The notes: generated by a model not told the origin, from the letters alone. 43,190 nucleotides of DNA from Actinomycetes bacterium (GCA_036510875.1 DATCDE010000361.1:1-43190), one strand, 5' to 3'; counted from the first letter of the stretch, positions 16,211 through 24,942 are shown. Program-made: numbers and translations.

Positions 16211-18175
16211 TTGGCAGAACGCACGCTCCCGCATCGGCCTGCCCTGGACGGCGTGCGGGCTCTGGCCGTGCTTGCCGTCCTGCTCTACCACGGGGACGTG
16301 CCGTGGACCCAGGGCGGATTCCTCGGGGTCGACCTGTTCTTCGTGCTCTCCGGCTTTCTCATCACCTCGCTGCTGCTCCGCGAGCACGAGGTCACCGGTC
16401 GGCTGGATCTGGGCCGATTCTGGGCTCGCCGGGCGCGACGGCTCCTCCCGGCGCTCGGGGTCCTGCTGGTCGTCGTGATGTGGGTGCTGCCTCTCGCCGG
16501 TGTCGTGTGGGGGCAACGCGTGCGCGGCGATGCGATCGCGACACTGGTCTACGTCTCTAACTGGCGCTTCATCCTCACCGGACAGTCCTACGTCGACCAA
16601 TACGCCGGTCCGTCGCCCCTGCTCCACACCTGGTCCCTGGCCATCGAGGAACAGTGGTACCTCGTCTTCCCGCTGATCGCCCTGTTCGTCCTCTCGCGGC
16701 CCCTCGGGCGGCGGTACCTGCCATGGATTCTCGGCCTGGGCGTGGCCGGCTCTGCCCTGCTGACGATGGTCCTCCAGGCTCATGGCGCCAGCCTGACGCG
16801 GTTGTACTACGGCACGGACACGCGGCTGCAGGCCATTCTCGTGGGCGCCCTCGCTGCCAGCTTGATCGGCCACCGGGTCTGGGACCACGAGCCGGGGGGG
16901 CACCGGGGCGCCTGGTATCGGTCGGTCTCGCTACCAGGATTCGCGGTCCTGGTGCCACTGCTCGTCCTCGCCCGGCCGGAGTCCGCGTGGCTGTATCAGG
17001 GCGGGCTGCTTCTCGTGGCAACTGCTTCGGTACTCGTGGTCGTCGGGGTCGCCGCGGAACCGGACGCCAGCGGTCCGACCCGTTGGCTGGGCTGGCGCCC
17101 GCTGGTCCTCCTGGGCACCATCTCGTACGGGGTGTACCTCTGGCACTGGCCGGTGTACGTGGTCCTCGACGCGCAGCGGACCGGGCTGAGCGCAGCGCCG
17201 CTGCTGGTCCTGCGGATCCTCGTGACGTTGGCCGCCGCCACCGGCTCATACCTGCTGGTCGAGCGTCCGGTCCGGCGGGGCTCGTTGCCGCAGCTGGGTC
17301 CCATGCCGGCCGAGGCGCTTCTGGACATCTCCGCGGCGGTCGTCATCCTCGCCGTGCTGGTCCCTTTGCCGGGCAAGGCCGTGCCCTCGTCCGACTCGAT
17401 AGATGCGCTGGCGAAGGTCGCCGCGAGCCTTCCCAGCACTGCTCCTCAGGCGGCGCCGCCCAGCCCAAAGGGTACGGCCATTCGGTCCGTCGTGCTGGTT
17501 GGGGACTCGCAGGCCCTGAGCCTGTACGCGGGAATCAAGGACGATCCTTCGAGCACTCTCACGGTCCGCCTCGTGACCCGGCTCGGTTGTGGAGTCGTCC
17601 CCTACGTCTCCGTTGTGGGCGGGCAGCCAGTGAGCCCGCAGGAGCCGCTCTGCGACGACTGGGCCAAGGCGCGAGGGTCCGAGATCGCGAATGCGGCTGG
17701 TGACCTTGGGGTGCTGTTCGCAGGCAGCTGGGAGCAGTACGACCGGTGGGTGGATGGGCGAGCGGTGCCCTACACCGACCCGGAGTGGATGACGCTGACG
17801 GTCGCCGACTACCGCACGGTGCTCGCCGAGATCCTCCACTCCATGCCCCACGCCGCCGTCGTCCTCGACCACTGCCACGACGTGCCGAACGTCGACATCC
17901 CGGCCAGCACGCTGTTCCAGTGGGGGCGTTACCCACCGGTGGTCAACGATCCCGGCCGCATCGCGGCGACCAACCGCGCGGTCGAGACCGCGGCGTCGTA
18001 CTTCCCCGCCGTCACGGTGGTCGACGTGGGGAGCCTGCTGTGCGCCCACGGCTACCAGGCCTCAGTCGACGGGGTCCAGCTGCGCACCGATGGACTGCAC
18101 TGGACCACCGAGGGTGCGCGTCTAGTATGGCGGTGGATGGAGCCCAAACTCGTGGCAGGTGCCGGGGTCCCGTGA
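16211..18175 (+). CDS. Acyltransferase 3 - SGNH fusion (OafA/YrhL type O-acetyltransferase)
   Basis: This 654-residue two-domain protein O-acylates surface polysaccharide. The N-terminal ~360 residues are a ten-helix acyltransferase-3 domain (RPALDGVRALAVLAVLLYHGDVP, GVDLFFVLSGFLITSLLL, FWARRARRLLPAL, then TWSLAIEEQWYLVFPL). A linker of about 50 residues leads to an extracytoplasmic SGNH hydrolase-fold domain. That domain carries the nucleophile motif VGDSQAL (near residue 430) and the catalytic Asp/His block DGLHWTTEG (near 627). The fused form is the classic bacterial O-acetyltransferase. TTG is the start, supported by AGGAG 5 nt upstream. It converges with the methyltransferase gene 45 nt downstream. 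The acceptor is unknown but probably a product of this locus. Confidence 0.92.
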   Translation: MAERTLPHRPALDGVRALAVLAVLLYHGDVPWTQGGFLGVDLFFVLSGFLITSLLLREHEVTGRLDLGRFWARRARRLLPALGVLLVVVMWVLPLAGVVWGQRVRGDAIATLVYVSNWRFILTGQSYVDQYAGPSPLLHTWSLAIEEQWYLVFPLIALFVLSRPLGRRYLPWILGLGVAGSALLTMVLQAHGASLTRLYYGTDTRLQAILVGALAASLIGHRVWDHEPGGHRGAWYRSVSLPGFAVLVPLLVLARPESAWLYQGGLLLVATASVLVVVGVAAEPDASGPTRWLGWRPLVLLGTISYGVYLWHWPVYVVLDAQRTGLSAAPLLVLRILVTLAAATGSYLLVERPVRRGSLPQLGPMPAEALLDISAAVVILAVLVPLPGKAVPSSDSIDALAKVAASLPSTAPQAAPPSPKGTAIRSVVLVGDSQALSLYAGIKDDPSSTLTVRLVTRLGCGVVPYVSVVGGQPVSPQEPLCDDWAKARGSEIANAAGDLGVLFAGSWEQYDRWVDGRAVPYTDPEWMTLTVADYRTVLAEILHSMPHAAVVLDHCHDVPNVDIPASTLFQWGRYPPVVNDPGRIAATNRAVETAASYFPAVTVVDVGSLLCAHGYQASVDGVQLRTDGLHWTTEGARLVWRWMEPKLVAGAGVP

Positions 18176-18220
18176 GTGCGGCCGCCCACCTTCATAAGCT
18201 GCAGCGCCCGGTCTGGGCCG

Positions 18221-19015
18221 CTACCGAGTGACGCACACGAAGATCGCCGTCCCAGGGACCAGCGCGCCGCGTAGGGGGCTCCAGCCGCCCCAGGTCGAGC
18301 TGTTCGACGCCGGCCACTCCGGCTCGACCAGGTCCACCAGCTCGAACCCGGCGGCCACGAGCTCGCGCACCCTGTCGCCGAGCGTGCGGTGGTGCTCCAC
18401 GTAGGTCGCTCGCCCGGCGTCGTCCTGCTCGACGTAGGGCGCCCGGTCGAAGTACGAGTGCCGCACCACCAGGCCCTCGGGACCGGGGGAGTCCGGCAGC
18501 GCCCAGCGCAGCGGATGGGTCACCGAGAACACCCAGCGCCCACCCGGGCTCAGCACCCTGGCCACCTCGCGGTGCAGGGCGGTCGGGTCTGCGACGAACG
18601 GTACCGCCCCGTAGGCCGAGCAGGCGACGTCGAACGACGCCACGGCGAACGGCAGCGCGCAGGCGTCCGCCTGCACCAGCGGCACCGGGACGCCGGTGGA
18701 CGCCGACAGCCGGGCCGCGTGGGCCAGCTGCCCGCCCGACAGGTCAGTCGCCACGGCACGGGCCCCCGACGCGACCAGCCAGCGGGCTCCCGAGGCGGCC
18801 CCGCTGCCCACCTCGAGGACCCGCCGTCCGCCCACCGGGCCGAGCAGCCCGGCGTCCGCCTCATCCAGCCCCTCGGGGCCCCAGACGAAGCGCACGTCGC
18901 CCAAGAAGCTGCCATGCTCGGCCTGGTAGGCGTCCGCCTCGGCGTCCCACCAGGACCGGCTGGCCCGCCGGGACTCGTCCGTCCCAGCCGGCCGGCGCTC
19001 GATTGACCCTCCCAC
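18221..19015 (-). CDS. Class I SAM-dependent methyltransferase
   Basis: This 264-residue Rossmann-fold methyltransferase has motif I VLEVGSGAASGARWL, an acidic residue at ATDLSGGQL (motif II), a DACALPF block, SFDVACSAYGAVPFV (motif IV) and SPGGRWVFSVTHPLRW. It has the methyltransferase-11 layout. A homologous gene lies beside rpsA in many actinobacteria. The substrate is not known. The frame stays open to 19369, but that would run deep into rpsA. I chose GTG 19015 because a TACGTT -10 lies exactly 7 nt upstream, giving a leaderless mRNA, and no downstream start precedes the conserved WWDAEADAYQAEHG segment. Confidence 0.88.
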   Translation of the reverse strand: MGGSIERRPAGTDESRRASRSWWDAEADAYQAEHGSFLGDVRFVWGPEGLDEADAGLLGPVGGRRVLEVGSGAASGARWLVASGARAVATDLSGGQLAHAARLSASTGVPVPLVQADACALPFAVASFDVACSAYGAVPFVADPTALHREVARVLSPGGRWVFSVTHPLRWALPDSPGPEGLVVRHSYFDRAPYVEQDDAGRATYVEHHRTLGDRVRELVAAGFELVDLVEPEWPASNSSTWGGWSPLRGALVPGTAIFVCVTR

Positions 19016-19032
19016 CTGCGCAAACGTAGACT
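19003..19032 (+). promoter_or_regulatory. rpsA promoter, overlapping divergent methyltransferase promoter
   Basis: TTGACC (19003-19008), an 18-nt spacer and TAGACT (19027-19032) form the clearest sigma-70-type promoter in the window. It gives a ~145-nt rpsA leader. On the opposite strand TACGTT (19028-19023) is the -10 of the methyltransferase gene, so the two -10 boxes overlap. Part of the rpsA -35 lies inside the methyltransferase coding sequence. Confidence 0.7.
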
Positions 19033-19184
19033 GTCCGCTGCGTTGTGGGCCTGCGCGACCTCGGACCGAGCAGGCTCGCGCTCGATGCGTCTCCCCAGTC
19101 CTCCCTGACCGGGTCCCGGCACGTCGATCCACGGGCCCTCTGCGCGCCGTTCGACCATCTGTCCGCATCGGAGTCCCTACCCCT

Positions 19185-20663
19185 ATGACCGCAAGCACCG
19201 CCGACACCGTCGCCGTCCCGACCGCGACGCCGCAGGTAGCCGTGAACGACATCGGCTCCGCGGAGGACTTCCTCGCCGCGATCGACCTGACCATCAAGTA
19301 CTTCAACGACGGCGACATCGTCGAGGGAGTCATCGTCAAGGTGGACCGTGACGAAGTCCTGCTCGACATCGGTTACAAGACGGAGGGTGTCATCCCCTCC
19401 CGCGAGCTCTCGATCAAGCACGACGTCGACCCCAACGAGGTCGTCAAGGTCGGTGACGAGATCGAGGCCCTGGTCCTGCAGAAGGAGGACAAGGAGGGCC
19501 GGCTGATCCTGTCCAAGAAGCGCGCCCAGTACGAGCGCGCCTGGGGCACGATCGAGCAGCTCAAGGAGGAGGACGGCGTCGTCACCGGCACCGTCATCGA
19601 GGTGGTCAAGGGCGGCCTGATCCTCGACATCGGGCTGCGCGGCTTCCTGCCGGCGTCCCTGGTCGAGATGCGCCGGGTGCGCGACCTCCAGCCGTACGTC
19701 GGCAAGGAGCTCGAGGCCAAGATCATCGAGCTGGACAAGAACCGCAACAACGTCGTGCTGTCCCGCCGGGCGTGGCTGGAGCAGACCCAGTCCGCGGTGC
19801 GGCAGAACTTCCTCACCACGCTGCAGAAGGGTCAGGTGCGCAGCGGCGTCGTCTCCTCGATCGTCAACTTCGGTGCGTTCGTGGACCTCGGCGGCGTCGA
19901 CGGTCTGGTGCACGTCTCCGAGCTGTCCTGGAAGCACATCGACCACCCGTCCGAGGTCGTCGAGGTCGGCCAGGAGGTCACCGTCGAGGTCCTCGACGTA
20001 GACATGGACCGCGAGCGGGTCTCGCTGTCGCTCAAGGCGACGCAGGAGGACCCCTGGCAGCAGTTCGCCCGGACCCACCAGATCGGCCAGGTCGTCCCCG
20101 GCAAGGTCACCAAGCTGGTGCCGTTCGGCGCGTTCGTCCGGGTGGACGAGGGCATCGAGGGCCTGGTCCACATCTCCGAGCTGGCCGAGCGCCACGTGGA
20201 GATCCCTGAGCAGGTCGTCCAGGTCGCCAACGACATCTTCGTCAAGGTCATCGACATCGACCTCGAGCGGCGCCGGATCAGCCTGTCCCTGAAGCAGGCC
20301 AACGAGGGCACCATCGGCGAGGCCGTGGAGTTCGACCCGACCATGTACGGCATGGCGGCGAACTACGACGAGCAGGGCAACTACATTTACCCCGACGGCT
20401 TCGACCCGGAGACCGGCGAGTGGCTGCCCGGCTACGAGACGCAGCAGGCCGAGTGGGAGAAGCAGTACGCCGCGGCCCAGGAGCGGTTCGAGGCGCACAA
20501 GGTGCAGGTCGAGGAGGCCCGTCGCAGCGACGCCGAGGCCACCACCGAGGCGCCGTCGGCCTACTCCTCCGAGGGCAGCGACGACGCCGAGGAGGCCGCT
20601 GGCACCCTCGCGTCGGACGAGGCGCTGGCCGCGCTGCGCGAGAAGCTGACCGGCGAGTCCTGA
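19185..20663 (+). CDS. rpsA: 30S ribosomal protein S1
   Basis: This 492-residue S1 has four OB-fold S1 repeats: about residues 44-113 (GDIVEGVIVKVDRDEVLLDIG), 130-197 (GTVIEVVKGGLILDIGLRG), 215-285 (GVVSSIVNFGAFVDLGG) and 302-370 (GKVTKLVPFGAFVRVDEG). An acidic, low-complexity C-terminal tail follows. S1 binds mRNA and aids initiation on structured leaders. In actinobacteria the first two repeats are diverged and the last two are the strong RNA binders. The ATG has a modest GGAG 11 nt upstream and a long leader with no recognisable known regulator. A strong hairpin follows the gene, separating it from coaE. Confidence 0.98.
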   Translation: MTASTADTVAVPTATPQVAVNDIGSAEDFLAAIDLTIKYFNDGDIVEGVIVKVDRDEVLLDIGYKTEGVIPSRELSIKHDVDPNEVVKVGDEIEALVLQKEDKEGRLILSKKRAQYERAWGTIEQLKEEDGVVTGTVIEVVKGGLILDIGLRGFLPASLVEMRRVRDLQPYVGKELEAKIIELDKNRNNVVLSRRAWLEQTQSAVRQNFLTTLQKGQVRSGVVSSIVNFGAFVDLGGVDGLVHVSELSWKHIDHPSEVVEVGQEVTVEVLDVDMDRERVSLSLKATQEDPWQQFARTHQIGQVVPGKVTKLVPFGAFVRVDEGIEGLVHISELAERHVEIPEQVVQVANDIFVKVIDIDLERRRISLSLKQANEGTIGEAVEFDPTMYGMAANYDEQGNYIYPDGFDPETGEWLPGYETQQAEWEKQYAAAQERFEAHKVQVEEARRSDAEATTEAPSAYSSEGSDDAEEAAGTLASDEALAALREKLTGES

Positions 20664-20680
20664 TCCAGCGGACTGGCTGG

Positions 20681-20716
20681 CTGCGGCCCCGCACCCCACC
20701 GGGTGCGGGGCCGCAG
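20681..20716 (+). terminator. rpsA terminator hairpin
   Basis: A perfect 16-bp stem, CTGCGGCCCCGCACCC at 20681-20696 with its exact complement at 20701-20716, is closed by a CACC loop. It starts 18 nt after the rpsA stop. No T tract follows, which is common for high-GC actinobacterial terminators. coaE has its own -10 just downstream. Confidence 0.85.
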
Positions 20717-20729
20717 CACGTTCTCCGTC

Positions 20730-20735
20730 TACGCT
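20730..20735 (+). promoter_or_regulatory. -10 element of coaE (leaderless)
   Basis: TACGCT lies 7 nt before the coaE GTG at 20743. No Shine-Dalgarno is present, which fits a leaderless transcript initiating at the start codon. Confidence 0.55.
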
Positions 20736-20742
20736 TCGAACC

Positions 20743-21339
20743 GTGCTGACGATCGGGCTCACTGGCGGGATCGGGGCCGGCAAGAGCGAGGTGGCCCGCC
20801 TGCTCATGACCTACGGTGCGGTGCTCATCGACGCTGACCGGATCGCCCGCGAGGTGGTCGAACCGGGCACCTCGGGTCTCGCCGAGGTCGTCGCGCAGTT
20901 CGGCTCCGAGGTGCTGACCGCAGACGGGGCGCTGGACCGGGCCGCCATGGCGCGCCTGGTGTTCGGCGACGAGCGGGCCAGGCGGCGGCTCGAGGCCGTG
21001 GTCCACCCGCTGGTGGCCCAGCGGACCCAGGACCTGCTCGCATCGGTCCCACCGGACGCCGTCGTCGTCCACGACGTCCCGCTGCTCGTGGAGAAGGGCT
21101 ACGCGGCGCGCTACGACATGGTCGTCGTGGTCGAGGCGCCCGAGGACGTGCGGGTGGACCGGCTGGTCGAGCACCGGGGGTTCAGCGCCGAGGACGCCGG
21201 TGCCAGGATCGCCGCGCAGGCGACCCCGGCCGAGCGGGCCGCCGTCGCCGACGTCGTCATCGACAACGCCGGGACGTTCGCTGACCTCGAGGTGCAAGTG
21301 GCCGAGCTCTGGGTGGAGGTCACCTCACGGCTGGCCTGA
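20743..21339 (+). CDS. coaE: Dephospho-CoA kinase
   Basis: This 198-residue P-loop kinase catalyses the last step of coenzyme A synthesis, ATP-dependent 3' phosphorylation of dephospho-CoA. The Walker A motif GLTGGIGAGKSEVA is at residues ~5-18. It is followed by DADRIAREVVEPG in the substrate region, VHPLV, and the DUX-type segment HDVPLLVEKG. It is the short single-domain form; from memory, mycobacterial CoaE carries an additional UPF0157 domain, which is absent here. The GTG start gives the correct N-terminus and is preceded by a -10 at leaderless distance. Gene order rpsA-coaE-uvrB is conserved in actinobacteria. Confidence 0.97.
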   Translation: MLTIGLTGGIGAGKSEVARLLMTYGAVLIDADRIAREVVEPGTSGLAEVVAQFGSEVLTADGALDRAAMARLVFGDERARRRLEAVVHPLVAQRTQDLLASVPPDAVVVHDVPLLVEKGYAARYDMVVVVEAPEDVRVDRLVEHRGFSAEDAGARIAAQATPAERAAVADVVIDNAGTFADLEVQVAELWVEVTSRLA

Positions 21340-21355
21340 CCGCACGGCCGCCCGC

Positions 21356-21538
21356 TCAGGTGCTCACCAGGGCGTCGACGACCAGCAGACTGAAGACGAC
21401 GACCATGATGCCGGCGGCGACGACCAGCGGGACGACCCAGCGGGAGTAGGGGTCGGTGCGCACACGGTGCCGCCCGGCCGGCCACCAGGGGTGGGTACGG
21501 CGGTGCCGCGGGAGGGACGCACCAGCCACCTTCACCAT
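21356..21538 (-). CDS. Small single-pass membrane protein (60 aa)
   Basis: The N-terminal half is basic ([24 protein letters not shown]). A single hydrophobic helix follows (about residues 35-58, [23 protein letters not shown]). This predicts a C-terminally anchored protein with its basic part inside the cell. A small gene of this kind is often found between coaE and uvrB in actinobacteria, from memory. It is convergent with coaE and divergent from uvrB, and the intergenic -10 region appears shared. The function is unknown. Coding is supported by the fit to the gap between genes and by the coherent hydrophobic segment. Confidence 0.65.
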   Translation of the reverse strand: MVKVAGASLPRHRRTHPWWPAGRHRVRTDPYSRWVVPLVVAAGIMVVVFSLLVVDALVST

Positions 21539-21587
21539 GATAGGCGTCGGCGGCGGACGGCCCTGGGCGGTTGTCGGACCCGCCCCC

Positions 21588-21593
21588 TACCGT
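21588..21593 (+). promoter_or_regulatory. -10 element of uvrB (leaderless)
   Basis: TACCGT ends 6 nt before the uvrB ATG at 21600. No Shine-Dalgarno precedes the ATG. The transcript should begin at or next to the start codon. Confidence 0.6.
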
Positions 21594-21599
21594 GGACCC

Positions 21600-23705
21600 A
21601 TGCGCCCCGTGACCGACCTGCAGCGCCGGGTGGCCCCGTTCCAGGTGATCTCCGAGTTCTCGCCGTCCGGCGACCAGCCCGCCGCCATCGACGAGCTCGA
21701 GCGGCGGGTCCGCGCGGGGGAGCGCGACGTCGTGCTCCTCGGGGCCACCGGCACCGGCAAGTCCGCGACCACGGCCTGGCTGGTGGAGCGGCTGCAGCGG
21801 CCGACCCTGGTGATGGCCCCGAACAAGACCCTCGCGGCCCAGCTGGCCAACGAGTTCCGCGAGCTGCTGCCCAACAACGCGGTCGAGTACTTCGTCTCGT
21901 ACTACGACTACTACCAGCCCGAGGCGTACATCCCGCAGACCGACACCTACATCGAGAAGGACTCCTCGATCAACGACGAGGTGGAGCGGCTGCGGCACTC
22001 GGCCACGAACAGCCTGCTCACCAGGCGCGACGTCATCGTGGTGGCCTCGGTGTCGTGCATCTACGGCCTGGGCACCCCGCAGGAGTACGTCGACCGGATG
22101 GTGCGGCTGCGGGTCGGCCAGGAGTTCGACCGGGACCAGCTGCTGCGCCGGTTCGTGGACATTCAGTACACCCGCAACGACATCGCGTTCACCCGGGGCA
22201 CCTTCCGGGTGCGTGGCGACACGATCGAGATCTTCCCGGTGTACGAGGAGCGAGCCGTTCGGATCGAGATGTTCGGCGACGAGATCGAGCGGCTGATGAC
22301 CCTGCACCCGCTCACCGGCGAGGTGGTGACCGAGGACGAGGAGCTGTACGTCTTCCCGGCGTCCCACTACATCGCCGGGCCGGAGCGCATGGAGCGGGCG
22401 ATCGCCGGCATCGAGGCGGAGGCTGCGGAGCGGCTGGCCGAGCTGGAGCGGCAGGGGAAGCTGCTGGAGGCGCAGCGGCTGCGGATGCGTACGTCGTACG
22501 ACGTGGAGATGATGCGGCAGGTCGGCAGCTGCTCCGGGATCGAGAACTACAGCCGGCACATCGACGGCCGCGCGCCCGGCACGCCACCGAACACCCTGCT
22601 CGACTACTTCCCCGAGGACTTCCTGATGGTCATCGACGAGTCGCACGTGACCGTGCCACAGATCGGGGGCATGTACGAGGGGGACATGTCCCGCAAGCGC
22701 AACCTGGTCGACCACGGCTTCCGGCTGCCCAGCGCCATGGACAACCGGCCGCTGCGCTGGGAGGAGTTCGTTGAGCGGGTCGGGCAGACGGTCTACCTGT
22801 CGGCGACCCCCGGCCCCTACGAGCTCGGCCGTGGCCACGGGGTGGTCGAGCAGATCATCCGGCCCACCGGACTGGTCGACCCCGAGGTCGTGGTCAAGCC
22901 CACGAAGGGCCAGATCGACGACCTCGTGCACGAGATCAGAGAGCGGGCCGAACGGGACGAGCGGGTGCTCGTCACCACGCTGACCAAGAAGATGGCGGAG
23001 GACCTCACCGACTACCTGCTCGAGCTGGGCATCCGGGTGCGGTACCTGCACTCCGAGGTCGACACGCTGCGCCGGGTGGAGCTGCTGCGCGAGCTGCGGC
23101 AAGGCGAGTTCGACGTCCTCGTGGGCATCAACCTGCTGCGCGAGGGTCTGGACCTGCCCGAGGTGTCCTTGGTGTCCATCCTGGACGCCGACAAGGAGGG
23201 GTTCCTGCGGTCGGGGACGTCGCTGATCCAGACCATCGGCCGGGCGGCCCGCAACGTCTCCGGCCAGGTGCACATGTACGCCGACCAGATCACCCCGTCC
23301 ATGCAGCACGCGATCGACGAGACCAACCGGCGCCGGGCCAAGCAGGTCGCCTACAACACCGAGCGCGGCCTCGACCCGCAGCCGTTGCGCAAGCGGATTA
23401 GCGACATCACCGAGCTGCTGGCCAGGGAGGACGCCGACACCGAGCAGCTGATCGGCTCCGGCCGCAGCCAGTCGCGGGGAAGGGGGCCGGTCCGGGGAGG
23501 TGGCCGGGGCGTCGACGTCGGCCGGCACTCCACCGACCTGGCCGGGATGCCGCGCGCCGAACTGGCCGACCTGATCCAGCAGCTCACCGACCAGATGCAC
23601 GCGTCCGCTGCCGAGCTGCAGTTCGAGGTGGCGGCCCGACTGCGCGACGAGATCGGGGACCTGAAGAAGGAGCTGCGCGGCATGGACGCCGCAGGGGTCG
23701 GCTGA
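21600..23705 (+). CDS. uvrB: UvrABC excinuclease subunit B
   Basis: This 701-residue damage-verifying helicase-like subunit of nucleotide excision repair has Walker A GATGTGKS at residues 48-55. The UvrB beta-hairpin [29 protein letters not shown] (Walker B), SATPGPYE, and helicase motifs V/VI ([26 protein letters not shown]) are all intact. The C-terminal UVR domain that contacts UvrC is at about residues 650-690 ([32 protein letters not shown]). The frame is open upstream to a GTG at 21456, but that extension overlaps the small divergent gene. The ATG with a -10 6 nt upstream is the better start. Confidence 0.98.
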   Translation: MRPVTDLQRRVAPFQVISEFSPSGDQPAAIDELERRVRAGERDVVLLGATGTGKSATTAWLVERLQRPTLVMAPNKTLAAQLANEFRELLPNNAVEYFVSYYDYYQPEAYIPQTDTYIEKDSSINDEVERLRHSATNSLLTRRDVIVVASVSCIYGLGTPQEYVDRMVRLRVGQEFDRDQLLRRFVDIQYTRNDIAFTRGTFRVRGDTIEIFPVYEERAVRIEMFGDEIERLMTLHPLTGEVVTEDEELYVFPASHYIAGPERMERAIAGIEAEAAERLAELERQGKLLEAQRLRMRTSYDVEMMRQVGSCSGIENYSRHIDGRAPGTPPNTLLDYFPEDFLMVIDESHVTVPQIGGMYEGDMSRKRNLVDHGFRLPSAMDNRPLRWEEFVERVGQTVYLSATPGPYELGRGHGVVEQIIRPTGLVDPEVVVKPTKGQIDDLVHEIRERAERDERVLVTTLTKKMAEDLTDYLLELGIRVRYLHSEVDTLRRVELLRELRQGEFDVLVGINLLREGLDLPEVSLVSILDADKEGFLRSGTSLIQTIGRAARNVSGQVHMYADQITPSMQHAIDETNRRRAKQVAYNTERGLDPQPLRKRISDITELLAREDADTEQLIGSGRSQSRGRGPVRGGGRGVDVGRHSTDLAGMPRAELADLIQQLTDQMHASAAELQFEVAARLRDEIGDLKKELRGMDAAGVG

Positions 23706-23755
23706 CGCGGCCTGGGCCTCCGATGGCGAGGAGACGACCTCGGGCGGCCAGCCGT

Positions 23756-23761
23756 TAGGGT
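23756..23761 (+). promoter_or_regulatory. -10 element of the TerC-family gene
   Basis: TAGGGT gives a transcript start near 23768. GGAAGGA at 23785-23791 is the Shine-Dalgarno for ATG 23804. I looked for a yybP-ykoY manganese riboswitch, which sometimes precedes TerC/Alx genes, and saw none in this ~100-nt gap. Confidence 0.5.
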
Positions 23762-23803
23762 GGATTGAGCCGGCCCTTGCTCCCGGAAGGAACGTCACGC
23801 TCC

Positions 23804-24787
23804 ATGGACGTCTCACCAGCCGTCTGGGGCGCCACGCTCGCCGGCATCCTCGCCGTCATCGCGATCGACCTGGTCGCGGTCAGCCGCCGACCGCATCGGC
23901 CGACGATGCGCGAGTCGACCGCGTGGGTCTTCTTCTACATCGCGCTCGCCCTTGCCTTCGGGGCCGTGGTCGCCGTCGCGTTCGGCAGCCGCTACGCCGG
24001 TGAGTTCTACGCCGGGTGGCTGACCGAGTACAGCCTGTCGGTCGACAACCTGTTCGTGTTCGTCATCATCATGTCCCGGTTCCGGGTCCCGGCGACCGCC
24101 CAGCAGACCGTGCTGATCATCGGGGTGATCCTGGCCCTGGTGTTCCGCGGGATCTTCATCGCGCTCGGCGCGGCCGCGATCGCCCGGTTCTCCTGGGTGT
24201 TCTACCTGTTCGGCGCGTTCCTGCTGTACACGGCGTACAAGCTGTTCAGCCACGACGAGGACGAGGAGGACGAGTTCAAGGGGAACGCGCTGTTGCGCCT
24301 GGTGCGCCGGGTGGTGCCCACCGCCCCCGACTACGACGGGATCAGGCTGCGCACCACGGTGGCAGGGCGACGGCTGTTCACCCCGATGCTCGTCGTGATG
24401 GTCGCCATCGGCACCACCGACGTGCTGTTCGCCCTCGACTCCATCCCGGCGATCTTCGGGCTCACCAAGGAGCCCTACCTGGTGTTCACGGCCAACGCGT
24501 TCGCGCTGATGGGCCTGGTCCAGCTGTACTTCCTGCTCGGCGGGCTGCTGGACCGGCTGGTCTTCCTGGGCCGGGGGCTGGCGGTCGTCCTCGCGTTCAT
24601 CGGCGTGAAGCTGGTGCTCGAGGCGCTGCACACCAACACGCTGCCGTTCATCAACGGGGGCGAGCCGGTGCCGTGGGCGCCGGTGATCCCGATCACGCTG
24701 TCGCTGGTGGTGATCGTGGTGATCCTCGGGGTCACCGCCGTGGCCAGCCTGCTGCACACCCGCCGGACGGCGCAGGCCGACGGCTGA
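23804..24787 (+). CDS. TerC/Alx-family integral membrane protein
   Basis: This 327-residue protein has eight to nine membrane segments and the TerC hallmark acidic residues in the membrane: EYSLSVDNLFVFVIIMSRF near residue 75 and GTTDVLFALDSIPAIFG near residue 205. The family is associated with metal homeostasis, particularly manganese export, and with tellurite resistance in some hosts. The cytoplasmic loop HDEDEEDEFKGN is strongly acidic. I chose the ATG giving MDVSPAVWG because it has a Shine-Dalgarno; the frame's earlier GTG adds 13 residues. Position after uvrB and before uvrA is typical in actinobacteria. A structured element overlapping its stop probably terminates transcription. Confidence 0.93.
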   Translation: MDVSPAVWGATLAGILAVIAIDLVAVSRRPHRPTMRESTAWVFFYIALALAFGAVVAVAFGSRYAGEFYAGWLTEYSLSVDNLFVFVIIMSRFRVPATAQQTVLIIGVILALVFRGIFIALGAAAIARFSWVFYLFGAFLLYTAYKLFSHDEDEEDEFKGNALLRLVRRVVPTAPDYDGIRLRTTVAGRRLFTPMLVVMVAIGTTDVLFALDSIPAIFGLTKEPYLVFTANAFALMGLVQLYFLLGGLLDRLVFLGRGLAVVLAFIGVKLVLEALHTNTLPFINGGEPVPWAPVIPITLSLVVIVVILGVTAVASLLHTRRTAQADG

Positions 24788-24846
24788 GCCCGGCCGCGCG
24801 CCATTGGTCCCCGACCATTTGCGTGGGAACCAGCGCGTGCGGGCTC
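24786..24846. terminator. Composite hairpin overlapping the TerC gene stop
   Basis: GAGCCCG (24786-24792) pairs with CGGGCTC (24840-24846) and CGCGC (24795-24799) pairs with GCGCG (24833-24837). Within the loop, TGGTC (24805-24809) pairs with GACCA (24813-24817). It lies between the TerC gene and a convergent small ORF and could terminate either strand. Confidence 0.55.
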
Positions 24847-24942
24847 GCTCACCGGCGCGACGTCCCCGACCCCCATGGTCGCTGGGTCCGTGACCGAGAA
24901 GCCGAGTCGTTCAGAACGCGAGTAGGCGTCGGCGTGTCGCAG

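Noticed and set aside
19040-19184. Structured regulatory leader of rpsA
   Set aside because: The ~145-nt leader is long and GC-rich, but I could not identify a known RNA family or a convincing dominant fold.
18221-19369. Methyltransferase starting at 19369
   Set aside because: It would overlap 185 nt of rpsA and the rpsA promoter; a leaderless start at 19015 fits the domain boundary.
21456-21599. 48-residue N-terminal extension of UvrB
   Set aside because: The extension lacks similarity to UvrB and overlaps the divergent small gene. The -10 lies downstream of it, so the extension could not be on that transcript.
23706-23803. yybP-ykoY manganese riboswitch before the TerC-family gene
   Set aside because: The gap is ~100 nt, with a -10 in the middle leaving only ~36 nt of leader, too short for the riboswitch. 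No conserved loops are visible.
21111-23816. 901-codon minus-strand frame across coaE and uvrB
   Set aside because: Entirely antisense to well-conserved coaE and uvrB. Composition-driven.
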